Below the pieces are notes generated by a model. That model searched no databases, was not told the origin of the DNA, and was given only the letters and a program-made list of their open reading frames with translations. The translations under genes were made by a program, and so were the position numbers. 64,000 nt of DNA from Planctomonas psychrotolerans (GTDB lineage Bacteria; Actinomycetota; Actinomycetes; Actinomycetales; Microbacteriaceae). This document shows, one piece after another, positions 54,926-63,110 of this stretch (within the stretch, counting starts at the first letter, position 1; each line of letters starts with the position of its first letter). Where the stretch lies: NCBI RefSeq assembly GCF_008642235.1, contig NZ_SJEV01000001.1, forward strand, positions 1,612,001 through 1,676,000, in the 5' to 3' direction.

Positions 54926-55417
54926 ATGGACTGGAACCCGCTCCTCGTCACGCATGTGGTCGCCGCGCTGTACGCCCTCGTCATCGGCCCGGTCAACATC
55001 TTCCGTCGCCGCCGGGACCGCACTCATCGCGCTCTCGGGGTCGTCTGGGCCGGGGCCATGTACTACGTCTGCGTGAGCAGCTTCTGGATCGTGACCGACG
55101 GGCACTACAGCTGGCTGCACGGCCTGTCCGCCTTCACCATCCTCACCGTCACGGTCGGCATCCTCGCCGCGGCGCGAGGCAACGTCCGCGCACATCGCGG
55201 CAACATGATCGGCAGCTACCTCGGCCTTCTCGCGGCCTTCGGGTTCGCCGCGACAGTGCCGTCACGGGCGATCCCCCGGCTGCTCGTCACCGATCCGCTC
55301 ACCGCCCTCCTGGCGGCGACGTTCGTTCTCGGCAGCGTCGCGGTCCTGTACCTCACCCTCAAGCCCCGGCGTCGACGGCGCCGTCCCACCCTCCGATTCG
55401 AGCGTGCGTCGTCGTAA
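54926..55417 (+). CDS. DUF2306 membrane protein
   Basis: 163 residues with four membrane helices and RRDRTHRALGVVWAGAMYYV, HSWLHG-like and AHRGNMIGSYLGLLAAFGF motifs of DUF2306 proteins (conserved histidines in cytosolic loops). Function unknown; possibly haem- or redox-related by resemblance, which is weak. ATG 54926 is preferred to 54920 because of leaderless spacing from TATCCT. Confidence 0.85.
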   Translation: MDWNPLLVTHVVAALYALVIGPVNIFRRRRDRTHRALGVVWAGAMYYVCVSSFWIVTDGHYSWLHGLSAFTILTVTVGILAAARGNVRAHRGNMIGSYLGLLAAFGFAATVPSRAIPRLLVTDPLTALLAATFVLGSVAVLYLTLKPRRRRRRPTLRFERASS

Positions 55418-55529
55418 CGCGCGGGAGGTGACCGTGGAGAAGCCTGTCGAGCGCGAGTAACGATCGCGCATCGCCACGACAGACCCGCCATACTGGCGGC
55501 ACACCGTTCGAATCGAAGGAGCTTCACGC

Positions 55530-56351
55530 ATGCCCTCGTCCCCCTCCGTCCAGCTCTATACCGTGCGCGACGCCATCTCGGCCGACCTGCAGGGCGCCGT
55601 TGCCCGCGTCGCCGAGATCGGCTTCACGAAGGTGGAGCCCTACGCATTCGTCGATCGCGCGGATGAGTTCGCCACCGCCTTCGCGGCCTCCGGTGTCACC
55701 GCGCCGTCGGGCCACGCCCCCGTCATCGACTCCGCCGACCCGGCACGGGCGTTCGACGCGGCAATCGCCCTCGGCATCGGCACCGTCATCGACCCCTTCA
55801 TCCCGAGCGACCGCTGGCAGACGGCGGATGACGCCCGCCGCATCGCCGACCGGGTCAACGAGCTGCAGGAGCAGGCGGCGAACGCGGGACTCCGCTTCGG
55901 GTACCACAACCACAACTGGGAATTCTCGAACCAGGTGGACGGACGCCCGATCTACGAGCTGTTCCTCGAGCTTCTCGCGCCGGGGGTGGTGCTCGAGCTC
56001 GACACGTTCTGGTCCACCGTCGGCGGGGCGGACACGCCCGAACTGCTGACGAGGCTCGGTGACCGCGTGCAGTTCCTGCACATCAAGGACGGCAAGGTGT
56101 CGGGTGACATCGCGAGCAGCCTTCCGAGCAGCGAGAGCGCCCTCGTCGTGCCCGACGCCCTGCAGGCGGCTTTCGAGAACCAGACCCCTGCCGGGCAGGG
56201 CGACGTGGATGTGAAGGCGGTTCTCGCTGCCGCACCCCACGCGCTCCGCGTCGTCGAGTTCGACGGCTACAAGGGTGATGTCTTCGAGGGCATCGCGGAA
56301 TCGTTCGCCTGGCTGGCCGAGAACGACGACGCCGCGGAGGCGGGCCAGTGA
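55530..56351 (+). CDS. Sugar phosphate isomerase/epimerase (xylose isomerase-like TIM barrel)
   Basis: 273 residues from an ATG with AAGGAG. FTKVEPYAFV, GLRFGYHNHNWEF, GVVLELDTFW and QFLHIKDGK show the metal-binding pattern of AP-endonuclease-2/xylose-isomerase-like enzymes. It overlaps a Gfo/Idh/MocA dehydrogenase gene by 4 bases, a pairing usual in inositol or modified-sugar catabolism. The substrate is unknown. Confidence 0.9.
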   Translation: MPSSPSVQLYTVRDAISADLQGAVARVAEIGFTKVEPYAFVDRADEFATAFAASGVTAPSGHAPVIDSADPARAFDAAIALGIGTVIDPFIPSDRWQTADDARRIADRVNELQEQAANAGLRFGYHNHNWEFSNQVDGRPIYELFLELLAPGVVLELDTFWSTVGGADTPELLTRLGDRVQFLHIKDGKVSGDIASSLPSSESALVVPDALQAAFENQTPAGQGDVDVKAVLAAAPHALRVVEFDGYKGDVFEGIAESFAWLAENDDAAEAGQ

Positions 56352-57454
56352 GCGGCACCGGACCGGTCGGCGTCGGCGTCATCGGCGCGGGCGTCATCTC
56401 GGGCACCTACCTCGAGAACATGACGTCGTTCCCCGACCTCAAGGTGCTCTTCGTCGCCGACATCGACGCGGATCGCGCGCGTTCGCAGGCGGAGGCCCAC
56501 GGCATCCCCGGCCACGGCACCGTCGACGAACTGCTCGCGATCGATGAGATCGAGATCGTGGTCAACCTGACGCTCCCGATCGTGCACGCGGAGGTCGGTC
56601 ACCGGATCATCGCCGCCGGGAAGCACGTGTGGAGCGAGAAGCCCCTGGCGCTCGATCACGCATCGGGTGCCGACCTGCTCGCCGCCGCCACGTCCGCCGG
56701 GCTCACCGTCGCGTGCGCGCCCGACACCGTGCTGGGCGCCGGCATCCAGACCGCGATGCGGTCGATTGCGCGAGGCGACATCGGTGAGCCGCTCACGGCC
56801 ACCACGATGTTCCACGTTCCCGGTCCCGACGCGTGGCACCCGAACCCCGAGTTCCTCTTCGCCCGGGGAGCGGGTCCGCTGTTCGACATGGGCCCGTACT
56901 ACATCACCACGCTCGTGCACGCCTTCGGAGCGGCGGATCGCGTCAGCGCCATCTCGTCCACGTCGAAGACGACCCGCACGATCGGGAGCGGACCGCGCCA
57001 GGGCACCGAGTTCGCTGTCGAGGTGCCGACGCACCATGCTGCACTCATCCGCTTCGAGAACGGCCAGTCGGCGCAGTCCACGTTCAGCTTCCAGAACGCC
57101 CTCCCGCGGGCGGGATTCGTCGAGATCAGCGGCACCGAGGGCACTATCGTGCTCCCCGACCCGAACATGTTCGATGGATCGTCCAGCCTCTGGCACTTCG
57201 GTCAGGACGAACCCACGTCGCTCGACGCGACGGGCTCGACCTACGGTCGCGGCTCCGGCGTGCTCGACCTGGCGCGCTCGCTCCGCAGCGGAGAAGCGGT
57301 GAAGGCGAGCGGCGAGATCGCCCTGCACGTGCTCGACGTGCTCCTAGCCGTCTCCGAGGCCGCCGAGAGCGAGCAGGTGGTGGCCGTTCCATCCACCGTC
57401 GATCAGCCGACACCGCTGGCGGAGAGCTGGGACCCCGCGGCCGCGACGCTCTAG
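56348..57454 (+). CDS. Gfo/Idh/MocA family oxidoreductase
   Basis: 368 residues, GTG start. The N-terminal dinucleotide-binding fold (VGVIGAGVISGTYLENM) is followed by the family's AGKHVWSEKPLAL motif, containing the catalytic EKP, and a C-terminal beta-sheet domain (GPLFDMGPYYITTLVHAFG). It probably oxidises a sugar or cyclitol with NAD(P). Operon with the upstream isomerase; a terminator follows. Confidence 0.93.
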   Translation: MSGTGPVGVGVIGAGVISGTYLENMTSFPDLKVLFVADIDADRARSQAEAHGIPGHGTVDELLAIDEIEIVVNLTLPIVHAEVGHRIIAAGKHVWSEKPLALDHASGADLLAAATSAGLTVACAPDTVLGAGIQTAMRSIARGDIGEPLTATTMFHVPGPDAWHPNPEFLFARGAGPLFDMGPYYITTLVHAFGAADRVSAISSTSKTTRTIGSGPRQGTEFAVEVPTHHAALIRFENGQSAQSTFSFQNALPRAGFVEISGTEGTIVLPDPNMFDGSSSLWHFGQDEPTSLDATGSTYGRGSGVLDLARSLRSGEAVKASGEIALHVLDVLLAVSEAAESEQVVAVPSTVDQPTPLAESWDPAAATL

Positions 57455-57479
57455 CGTTCGGTAGCAGCGTCCACCGAGA

Positions 57480-57514
57480 AAGGGTCTGACCGGGACGACG
57501 CCGGTCGGACCCTT
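57480..57514 (+). terminator. Terminator after the isomerase-dehydrogenase pair
   Basis: 14-bp stem (AAGGGTCTGACCGG with CCGGTCGGACCCTT, one G-U pair), 7-nt loop, then TTCCTTC, 26 bases after the stop. Confidence 0.8.
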
Positions 57515-57650
57515 CCTTCGTGGGCATGGGAGTGGCGGGAGACGCCTGTCGGGCGGCGGATGCTGCGATCGCCGCCCGAACGGCGCTGCGAGAATGGGGC
57601 ATGCCGAGATTCGACCGAGTGTCCGTTCCTGCCCGGGCCGAGGTCGACAG

Positions 57651-58127
57651 GTGAAGCGGTTCGGTCCCCTCGAGCTTCCGGCGAACGCGTTGGTGCTGGG
57701 TGACTCGGCCGGGTCGCACGTGGAACTGACGCCGGCAGCGCTCGTTCTTCGGCGGTTCGAAGCGGATGCGCGGCACATCCCCTGGACGGACGTAACCTCA
57801 GCGACGCTGCGCGTGGCCGAGACCCGGTTTCGCTGGCCGGGTCTCGCGACGACGGTCGTCATCGGCCTGCTGGCCGGGATAGCGGGGGACTGGGGTCTTG
57901 GAAGCGACGAACCGGATGAGGGGGAGATCACGATCGCCCTCCGCGACGGGTCGGTCCTCACCGCCCCGCTGACCCGCCACCACGTGGGTGGATACTGGGT
58001 GCGCACCGTGCGGGCCGCATCCGCGTTGCTTCGCCGCATGGTCGACGATCCGGCGTCACGCTCACTCCTGGCGACCCCGGAGCGCCTCATCGATCTGTTG
58101 GCCCGTCGACAAAACGGGCTTAGCTGA
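57651..58127 (+). CDS. Hypothetical protein with one hydrophobic segment
   Basis: 158 residues from GTG, with GAGG upstream. An N-terminal beta-rich region (LVLGDSAGSHVELTPAALVL; IPWTDVTSATL) is followed by a short hydrophobic stretch (ATTVVIGLLAGIAGDW) and a helical tail. The strand pattern recalls PH-like domains but I cannot assign a family. An ATG at 57594 is possible but lacks a ribosome site. Confidence 0.65.
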   Translation: MKRFGPLELPANALVLGDSAGSHVELTPAALVLRRFEADARHIPWTDVTSATLRVAETRFRWPGLATTVVIGLLAGIAGDWGLGSDEPDEGEITIALRDGSVLTAPLTRHHVGGYWVRTVRAASALLRRMVDDPASRSLLATPERLIDLLARRQNGLS

Positions 58128-58184
58128 AAGACTGCCTCGAATCGGGGTCTACGCTTGACTGTCGCCTCGTCGTTCGGAGAACCC

Positions 58185-59537
58185 ATGTCCAGTCCTGCCT
58201 CAGAGCTCACGGCCGCTCGCACACCGGCCAACCCCCGCTCCCGCGTCGTGCTCGCCAGCCTCATCGGCACCACGATCGAGTTCTACGACTTCTACGTGTA
58301 CGCCACGGCGGCTGTACTCGTGTTCCCCTACCTCTTCTTCCCCCCGGGCAACGAGACGACGGCACTGCTCGCATCGTTCGCCCTGTTCGGTGCGGCCATG
58401 GTGGCCCGCCCCCTGGGTGCGGTGGTGTTCGGACACCTCGGCGACAAGCACGGCCGCAAGGCCACTCTCGTCGGTGCACTGCTCACCATGGGCATCGCGA
58501 CCTTCCTGATCGGTGTGCTGCCCACGTACGCCGCGGTCGGCTGGTTCGCCCCGTTGATGCTCGTGATCCTGCGCCTGGCCCAGGGCTTCGCGCTCGGTGG
58601 TGAGTGGAGCGGTGCCGCGCTCGTGGCCACCGAGAACGCGCCCGCGGGCAAGCGCGCCTGGTACGGCACGTTCCCGCAGCTGGGAGCACCCATCGGATTC
58701 ATCATCGCCAACGGACTGTTCCTACTCATCGCGGCGCTGCTCCCGTCGGATGACCCGACCCGCCCCTCCACCGCGTTCCTCGAGTGGGGCTGGCGCATCC
58801 CGTTCCTGTTCTCCGCCGTGATGGTGATCGTCGGGCTCTGGGTGCGACTGCGCCTGGTGGAGAGCACCACGTTCGCCAACAAGGCCGAGTCGGGAGCGCT
58901 CGTGCGCGTGCCGCTCACCGCCGTGTTCCGCAACAACTGGCGCGAACTGCTGCTCGGCACCTTCTTCATGCTCGCCACCTACGTGCTCTTCTACCTGATG
59001 ACCACGTTCTCGCTGTCCTACGGGCGTGCGGCGACGGATGCGCCGGTCGCCGGCCTCGGCTACGACTACACGACGTTCGTGCTCATGATGATCGCGGGTG
59101 TGGTGTTCTTCGGCATCTTCACCATGGTGTCCGGGCCGCTCGCCGACCGGTACGGCCGCCGCCGCACCCTTCTGCTGGTCACCGGGGCCATCATCGTGTT
59201 CGGCCTGCTCTGGGTGCCGCTGCTCGGCGCCGGTTTCCCGGGCGTCATGCTGTGGCTCGTGCTCGGCTTCACGCTGATGGGCATGACCTTCGGTCCGATG
59301 GGGGCGCTGCTGCCCGAGCTCTTCCCCACCAACGTGCGGTACACGGGATCCGGTGTCTCGTACAACGTCGCGTCGATCCTCGGTGCCGCGGTCGCCCCGT
59401 TCATCGCGATCTGGCTGTGGAGCCTCGCCGACGGAAGCCCTGTGCTCGTGGGCGTGTACCTCTCCGTCATGGCCGTCATCACCTTCGTGGCGCTGCTGAT
59501 CGGCAAGGAGACGAAGGACATCGACATCGATCGGTGA
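58185..59537 (+). CDS. MFS transporter, metabolite:H+ symporter (MHS) type
   Basis: 450 residues with 12 membrane helices. ASLIGTTIEFYDFYVYATAA, GHLGDKHGRKATLV and RLAQGFALGGEWSGAAL are signatures of the MHS family (ProP, KgtP, ShiA relatives). It probably imports an organic acid or compatible solute. A GGAGA site precedes the ATG; a TTG further upstream is less likely. The stop codon lies in the first unit of a 7-bp tandem repeat. Confidence 0.93.
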   Translation: MSSPASELTAARTPANPRSRVVLASLIGTTIEFYDFYVYATAAVLVFPYLFFPPGNETTALLASFALFGAAMVARPLGAVVFGHLGDKHGRKATLVGALLTMGIATFLIGVLPTYAAVGWFAPLMLVILRLAQGFALGGEWSGAALVATENAPAGKRAWYGTFPQLGAPIGFIIANGLFLLIAALLPSDDPTRPSTAFLEWGWRIPFLFSAVMVIVGLWVRLRLVESTTFANKAESGALVRVPLTAVFRNNWRELLLGTFFMLATYVLFYLMTTFSLSYGRAATDAPVAGLGYDYTTFVLMMIAGVVFFGIFTMVSGPLADRYGRRRTLLLVTGAIIVFGLLWVPLLGAGFPGVMLWLVLGFTLMGMTFGPMGALLPELFPTNVRYTGSGVSYNVASILGAAVAPFIAIWLWSLADGSPVLVGVYLSVMAVITFVALLIGKETKDIDIDR

Positions 59538-59577
59538 TCGGTGATCGGTGATCGGTGATCGGTGATCGTGACCGGTG
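59530..59577. repeat. 7-bp tandem repeat (ATCGGTG)n over the MHS gene stop
   Basis: Five perfect ATCGGTG units (59530-59564) followed by ATCGTG and ACCGGTG. The first unit gives the last Arg codon and the TGA. Because the unit is 7 bp, TGA recurs in all three frames. Confidence 0.9.
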
Positions 59578-59666
59578 ATTCGAGAGATTCGGGAGATTCT
59601 CTGGACAGGATGCTGGGGCGGCGCTAACGTGAGCGAGGCATCCGGCGACGAGGAATGAGAGGGGTG

Positions 59667-59729
59667 ATGAGCATGACTGCGACGAGCGAGAAGACCCCGC
59701 ACCCCTCATCCCCCGAGGCCGCCGTCTAA
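59667..59729 (+). CDS. Possible 20-residue small ORF upstream of the RIO kinase
   Basis: Encodes MSMTATSEKTPHPSSPEAAV after GAGAGGGG. It ends 19 bases before the RIO-kinase GTG and could be a small protein or leader peptide. Evidence is only the ribosome site and position. Confidence 0.25.
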   Translation: MSMTATSEKTPHPSSPEAAV

Positions 59730-59748
59730 CCGAGCCGATCGCGCTCCG

Positions 59749-60621
59749 GTGGCCTCCGTTCTGGAGACACCGTTGACCCCTTCCGACCCTTTCGTCGTAC
59801 CCACTTTCTCCGCCATCACTCCCGCCGGCGACCAGCGCTGGTCCACCTGGCCGGCGACCACTCCCACCCAGCGGGGGCCCCGCCCGTTCCCCGCCTGGGT
59901 CGTCACCTCCGCAGCCGCCATCGACACCGAACTCGGCGTCGTGAAGTCGGGCAAGGAAGCCGACGTCTTTCTGATCGAGCGAGCGGTGCCGGCCGACGTG
60001 CAGCTCGGCGCGTCCGAGGCCTCCGCCGTCGTGCTCGCGGCGAAGCGCTACCGTAGCGCCGACCACTCGGACTTCCACCGGTCGTCCCAATACCGCGAGG
60101 GACGCGGGGTGCGGAACACCCGTGACCGGCGGGCGATGGCCCGCGGCAGTTCGTACGGGCGGAACGTGCAGGCTGGCCTGTGGGCTGCGGCGGAGTTCGA
60201 TGCGCTTAGCGTGCTGCACGCCCGCGGAGTGGCCGTGCCCTACCCGGTGCAGATCAGCGGCACGGAGATCCTGATGGAGTTCATCGGTGACGGGCACACG
60301 GCCGCGCCGCGGCTCGCGCAGATACCGAAGGGGAGTGCCGCCCTGCCCGACCTCTACGCGCAGGTCGTGCAGATCCTCCTCGGCATAGCTCGGGCAGGGT
60401 TCGCTCACGGCGACCTGTCGGCGTACAACCTCCTCGTGCACGCCGGCCGCGTGGTGGTGATCGACGTCCCGCAACTGGTCGATGTGGTGAGCAACCCCAC
60501 CGGGGTCGACCTGCTCGAGCGGGACTGCTGCAATGTCGTCGAATGGTTCCGACGTCGTGGCGTGCACGCCGATCTCGACAGCCTGCTGGCCGACTGTCTC
60601 GTCGAAGCCTTCAGTCGTTAG
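59749..60621 (+). CDS. RIO-type protein kinase
   Basis: 290 residues from a GTG. VVKSGKEADVFLIER is the RIO nucleotide-binding loop, AAKRYRSADHSDF the ATP-lysine region, FAHGDLSAYNLLV the catalytic loop with its aspartate, and VVVIDVPQLVD the metal-binding segment. Bacterial RIO kinases are of unclear role. The last 11 codons lie in a 34-bp sequence repeated directly at 63054-63087, downstream of the coiled-coil gene. Confidence 0.9.
   Translation: MASVLETPLTPSDPFVVPTFSAITPAGDQRWSTWPATTPTQRGPRPFPAWVVTSAAAIDTELGVVKSGKEADVFLIERAVPADVQLGASEASAVVLAAKRYRSADHSDFHRSSQYREGRGVRNTRDRRAMARGSSYGRNVQAGLWAAAEFDALSVLHARGVAVPYPVQISGTEILMEFIGDGHTAAPRLAQIPKGSAALPDLYAQVVQILLGIARAGFAHGDLSAYNLLVHAGRVVVIDVPQLVDVVSNPTGVDLLERDCCNVVEWFRRRGVHADLDSLLADCLVEAFSR
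60585..60618. repeat. 34-bp direct repeat, copy 1 (end of RIO kinase gene)
   Basis: Identical to 63054-63087; with one mismatch the match continues for 5 more bases. Copy 1 encodes the kinase C-terminus (ending LVEAFSR) immediately before the TAG stop. Confidence 0.92.
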
Positions 60622-60693
60622 GGCGGATGCGTCCTGCCTACTGAATGTCGGCGGCCCGGTAGCAGGAGACTCCCGCCTTCCGGATGACGCGTC

Positions 60694-60725
60694 GGCAGGC
60701 CCCCGGGGTCATCCGGGGGCCTGCC
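60694..60725. terminator. Terminator between the RIO kinase and the convergent coiled-coil gene
   Basis: Perfect 13-bp stem (GGCAGGCCCCCGG and its complement) with a 6-nt loop; positioned to serve both genes. Confidence 0.85.
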
Positions 60726-60751
60726 GTGGCACTGCTGATCTAACGGTGCTG

Positions 60752-62749
60752 TCAGGCGAGGCAGCCGCCGAGGTCGATCGTCCCGTCGATCGCGGCGATC
60801 CGGTCGAGAACCGCCTTGTACTGGGCGTGCAGGCCGGCCAACACGGTCTTCTGTGCGGCAACCGCGTCACGGTTGACCTTCTTGGCGCTCTCCAGGGTCC
60901 GAAGGGTCGCGGACTCGGTGACGATCTTGGCGTCGATGGTGCTCAGATCGGCCTTTGCGGTGGTCAGCGCCGTCTCTGCGTCGCTGACCTGCTGGGTGAG
61001 CGTGTTGAGGGAGGTCTGCAGCGGGGTGAGCTGGTTCTGCAGCGACAGAATCGCCTTCTCCGCAGCGGTGATCGAGGTGTTCAGCGTGCCCAGAGTCGTG
61101 ACCAGTTTGGAGACCTCACTATCGAGGTGGCTGACCTCGGCGGTCTCGAGGCTGACCGCGGCGTTGGCAGCGGCGAGGGTGGCCTGCAGGCCCGGCAGGG
61201 CATCCTGAAGGGCCATGAGCTCGCCCTGCTTCGACGTGATCTCGGCCTCGGCGGCGGTCGCATCCTCGATCAGGCCGGGTACAGCGGCCTCGAGCGCGGC
61301 GATTTCCGTCTTCGTGGCGGTCACCGCGGCGTCGGCGTCGGTCACGGCGGTGTTCGCGACGAGCTGAGCGGTCTTGGCGCCGGCCAACGTCTCGGTGGCG
61401 GAGGTGACCTGCGCGGTGGCGCCCGCCAGGCTCGACTGCAGGCCCGGGAGCTGCTGCTGGAGGTTATTGCTCTCTTGCTGCTTGGCCGACAGGGCGGAGT
61501 TCAAAGTAGCCAGTTGCCCCTGCAGCGTGACCAGGTCACCGTTCAGGGCGCTGATCAATGCGGTCTTGCTCGCGGCTAGCTGCTCCGCCGCGACGATCTC
61601 CGCCTTCTTCGCGGTGATCGACGCGTTCAACTCCTGCTTCCTCTTGTCCGCGTTGCCCTTGATCCCGGCGAGCTCTGCTTCGAGAGCAGCGAGCTGCGTC
61701 CGCAGCGCGGCGGCGTCGGCGACCGGAGTCGCGGTCGCGGCAGCGATCTCCTTCTGCTTCGCGGCGATCTCGACGTTCTTAGTGGTGATGTCCCCTTGGA
61801 GGCCGGCGATCTCGGTCTGCAGGACGGGGAGCCTGGCGTCAATAGCACCGATCTGCTGGGTCAGGGTGATCACGCTCTGCCCGGCCAGGCGCAGGTTCTC
61901 CTCGGCCTTGACCACCGCAGCGGTCGCCGCGGCGGCGTTGATGTCAGCAGTCTTAGCAGTCGCCTCCAGCCCCGGCAGCGCGAGGCGGGCGTCCGCCAGC
62001 TTCTTCTCCGCGGCATCCACCACCCCCTGGACGGTGTTGCCTGCGGCGATCGCGTCGGCCAACTCCTTCGTAGCGGTTTCGACCGCCGTCACCTGGGCGT
62101 TCACGGTGCTCTGAGCCGTGGTCGCTGCCGCGGTCGCGCTGTCCAGACGGGTCTTGGCGGCGGCGAGCTCACCCTGCTTGGTCGCCTTGTCGGCGAGGGC
62201 CTGAGTCTTCTTCACGTTCAGATCGGTGAGCTCGGTCTGTGCGGTCGTCAGCTGCGTCTGCAACGGCGTGATCTGGTTCACCAGCGTTGTCTTCTGCCCC
62301 TGCAGCGTCGCCAGTTCGGTGTTCGCTGCGGCAATCGCCGCGGTCAGCGTCGCCTTGTCCGCCTGAAGTTGGGTCAACGACATCGTCGTGGTGTCGATCT
62401 TCCCGACCAGCGTGGCGAGTTCAGCGTCGAGCGCGGCGATCTCCTTCTCCGCCGCGGTGACCTGCGCCGTGAGGCTGCCCTGCGTGGTGACCAGCGTGGC
62501 CCGCTCGGCGGTCAGCACCGCGATCTGCCCGGCGTTCTGCCGGGCCGCGGCCTTCAGCAGGTTCGGCTGCACGGCGCCGCGGTGCGACAACTGATTCGTC
62601 ACTCCGTTGCAGCTGCCGGTGACTGAGCTCGCCGCTGCGGTAGCTGGCGGGGCGAACATCAGCATGCCGGCGACAACTCCGGGCAGGACAAGGGCGGTAG
62701 TGATACGGCGGGCGGTGTTGTGGGCGCGTTCGGGCATGGGTGAGCTCAT
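60752..62749 (-). CDS. Large secreted coiled-coil protein, family unknown
   Basis: About 665 residues; the ATG at 62737 is an alternative start. A signal peptide (VLPGVVAGMLMFAPPATAAAS) is followed by nearly 600 residues of Ala/Leu/Thr/Gln-rich heptads (LTAQVTAAEKEIAALDAELA; LQGQLATLNSALSAKQQESN). There is no catalytic domain. The mature chain has only two cysteines, in SVTGSCNGV near its start and DLGGCLA at its end. Predicted shape is a long extracellular rod. The gene is bracketed by a 34-bp direct repeat (60585 and 63054), suggesting insertion as a unit. Function unknown. Confidence 0.82.
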   Translation of the reverse strand: MSSPMPERAHNTARRITTALVLPGVVAGMLMFAPPATAAASSVTGSCNGVTNQLSHRGAVQPNLLKAAARQNAGQIAVLTAERATLVTTQGSLTAQVTAAEKEIAALDAELATLVGKIDTTTMSLTQLQADKATLTAAIAAANTELATLQGQKTTLVNQITPLQTQLTTAQTELTDLNVKKTQALADKATKQGELAAAKTRLDSATAAATTAQSTVNAQVTAVETATKELADAIAAGNTVQGVVDAAEKKLADARLALPGLEATAKTADINAAAATAAVVKAEENLRLAGQSVITLTQQIGAIDARLPVLQTEIAGLQGDITTKNVEIAAKQKEIAAATATPVADAAALRTQLAALEAELAGIKGNADKRKQELNASITAKKAEIVAAEQLAASKTALISALNGDLVTLQGQLATLNSALSAKQQESNNLQQQLPGLQSSLAGATAQVTSATETLAGAKTAQLVANTAVTDADAAVTATKTEIAALEAAVPGLIEDATAAEAEITSKQGELMALQDALPGLQATLAAANAAVSLETAEVSHLDSEVSKLVTTLGTLNTSITAAEKAILSLQNQLTPLQTSLNTLTQQVSDAETALTTAKADLSTIDAKIVTESATLRTLESAKKVNRDAVAAQKTVLAGLHAQYKAVLDRIAAIDGTIDLGGCLA

Positions 62750-62762
62750 TTCGGGGGAGAGG

Positions 62763-62788
62763 GTGGTACCTCTTCGGGGAGGTACCAC
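62763..62788 (-). promoter_or_regulatory. Hairpin in the 5' leader of the coiled-coil gene
   Basis: Perfect 10-bp inverted repeat (GTGGTACCTC and GAGGTACCAC) with a 6-nt loop, ending 13-14 bases before the ATG. In mRNA sense the arm nearest the start contains GAGG, the only ribosome-site-like sequence nearby, so the hairpin may mask it. Confidence 0.5.
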
Positions 62789-63110
62789 TTCGGGGGAGTG
62801 GTCAGCGTCGGGCTTACCAGTGGTGCACCTGACACGTGAAGCGCAGGACGACATCCGCAGCCTGGGGGGATTCGAACGCGTGAGCCGAGACTATCCGCGC
62901 TGTCCTCCAAAGCGCGGACCCCACTTCGGGGGGCGATGATGGACCCCCGTTCCGGACGGGTCGTCTCCCTTCCATGCGACAGGTGATGCTGGTAGCTCTT
63001 CGGTCCGGGTCATCCCGGAGCCCGATGTAAGAAGAGACGCCGACGCCTCGCCGGCTGGCCGACTGTCTCGTCGAAGCCTTCAGTCGTCAGGGTGATCGCG
63101 TGACGCGGCG
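62789..63110. other. Non-coding region between the coiled-coil gene and the aquaporin
   Basis: No gene supported in about 320 bases. It contains the coiled-coil gene promoter region, another CACTTCGGGGGG-type element near 62921-62935 similar to 62786-62797, and direct-repeat copy 2. A TTCGAA-containing stretch near 62868 resembles a tRNA T-arm but does not fold into a tRNA. Confidence 0.5.
63054..63087. repeat. 34-bp direct repeat, copy 2
   Basis: Exact copy of 60585-60618, 2,469 bp away. It is an orphan copy of the kinase gene's 3' end; the base after the match is C instead of T, so the kinase stop (TAG) reads CAG here. Confidence 0.92.

Noticed and set aside
62860-62935. tRNA-like fragment with a TTCGAA T-loop
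   Set aside because: The T-stem does not pair and no anticodon arm or acceptor stem can be drawn.
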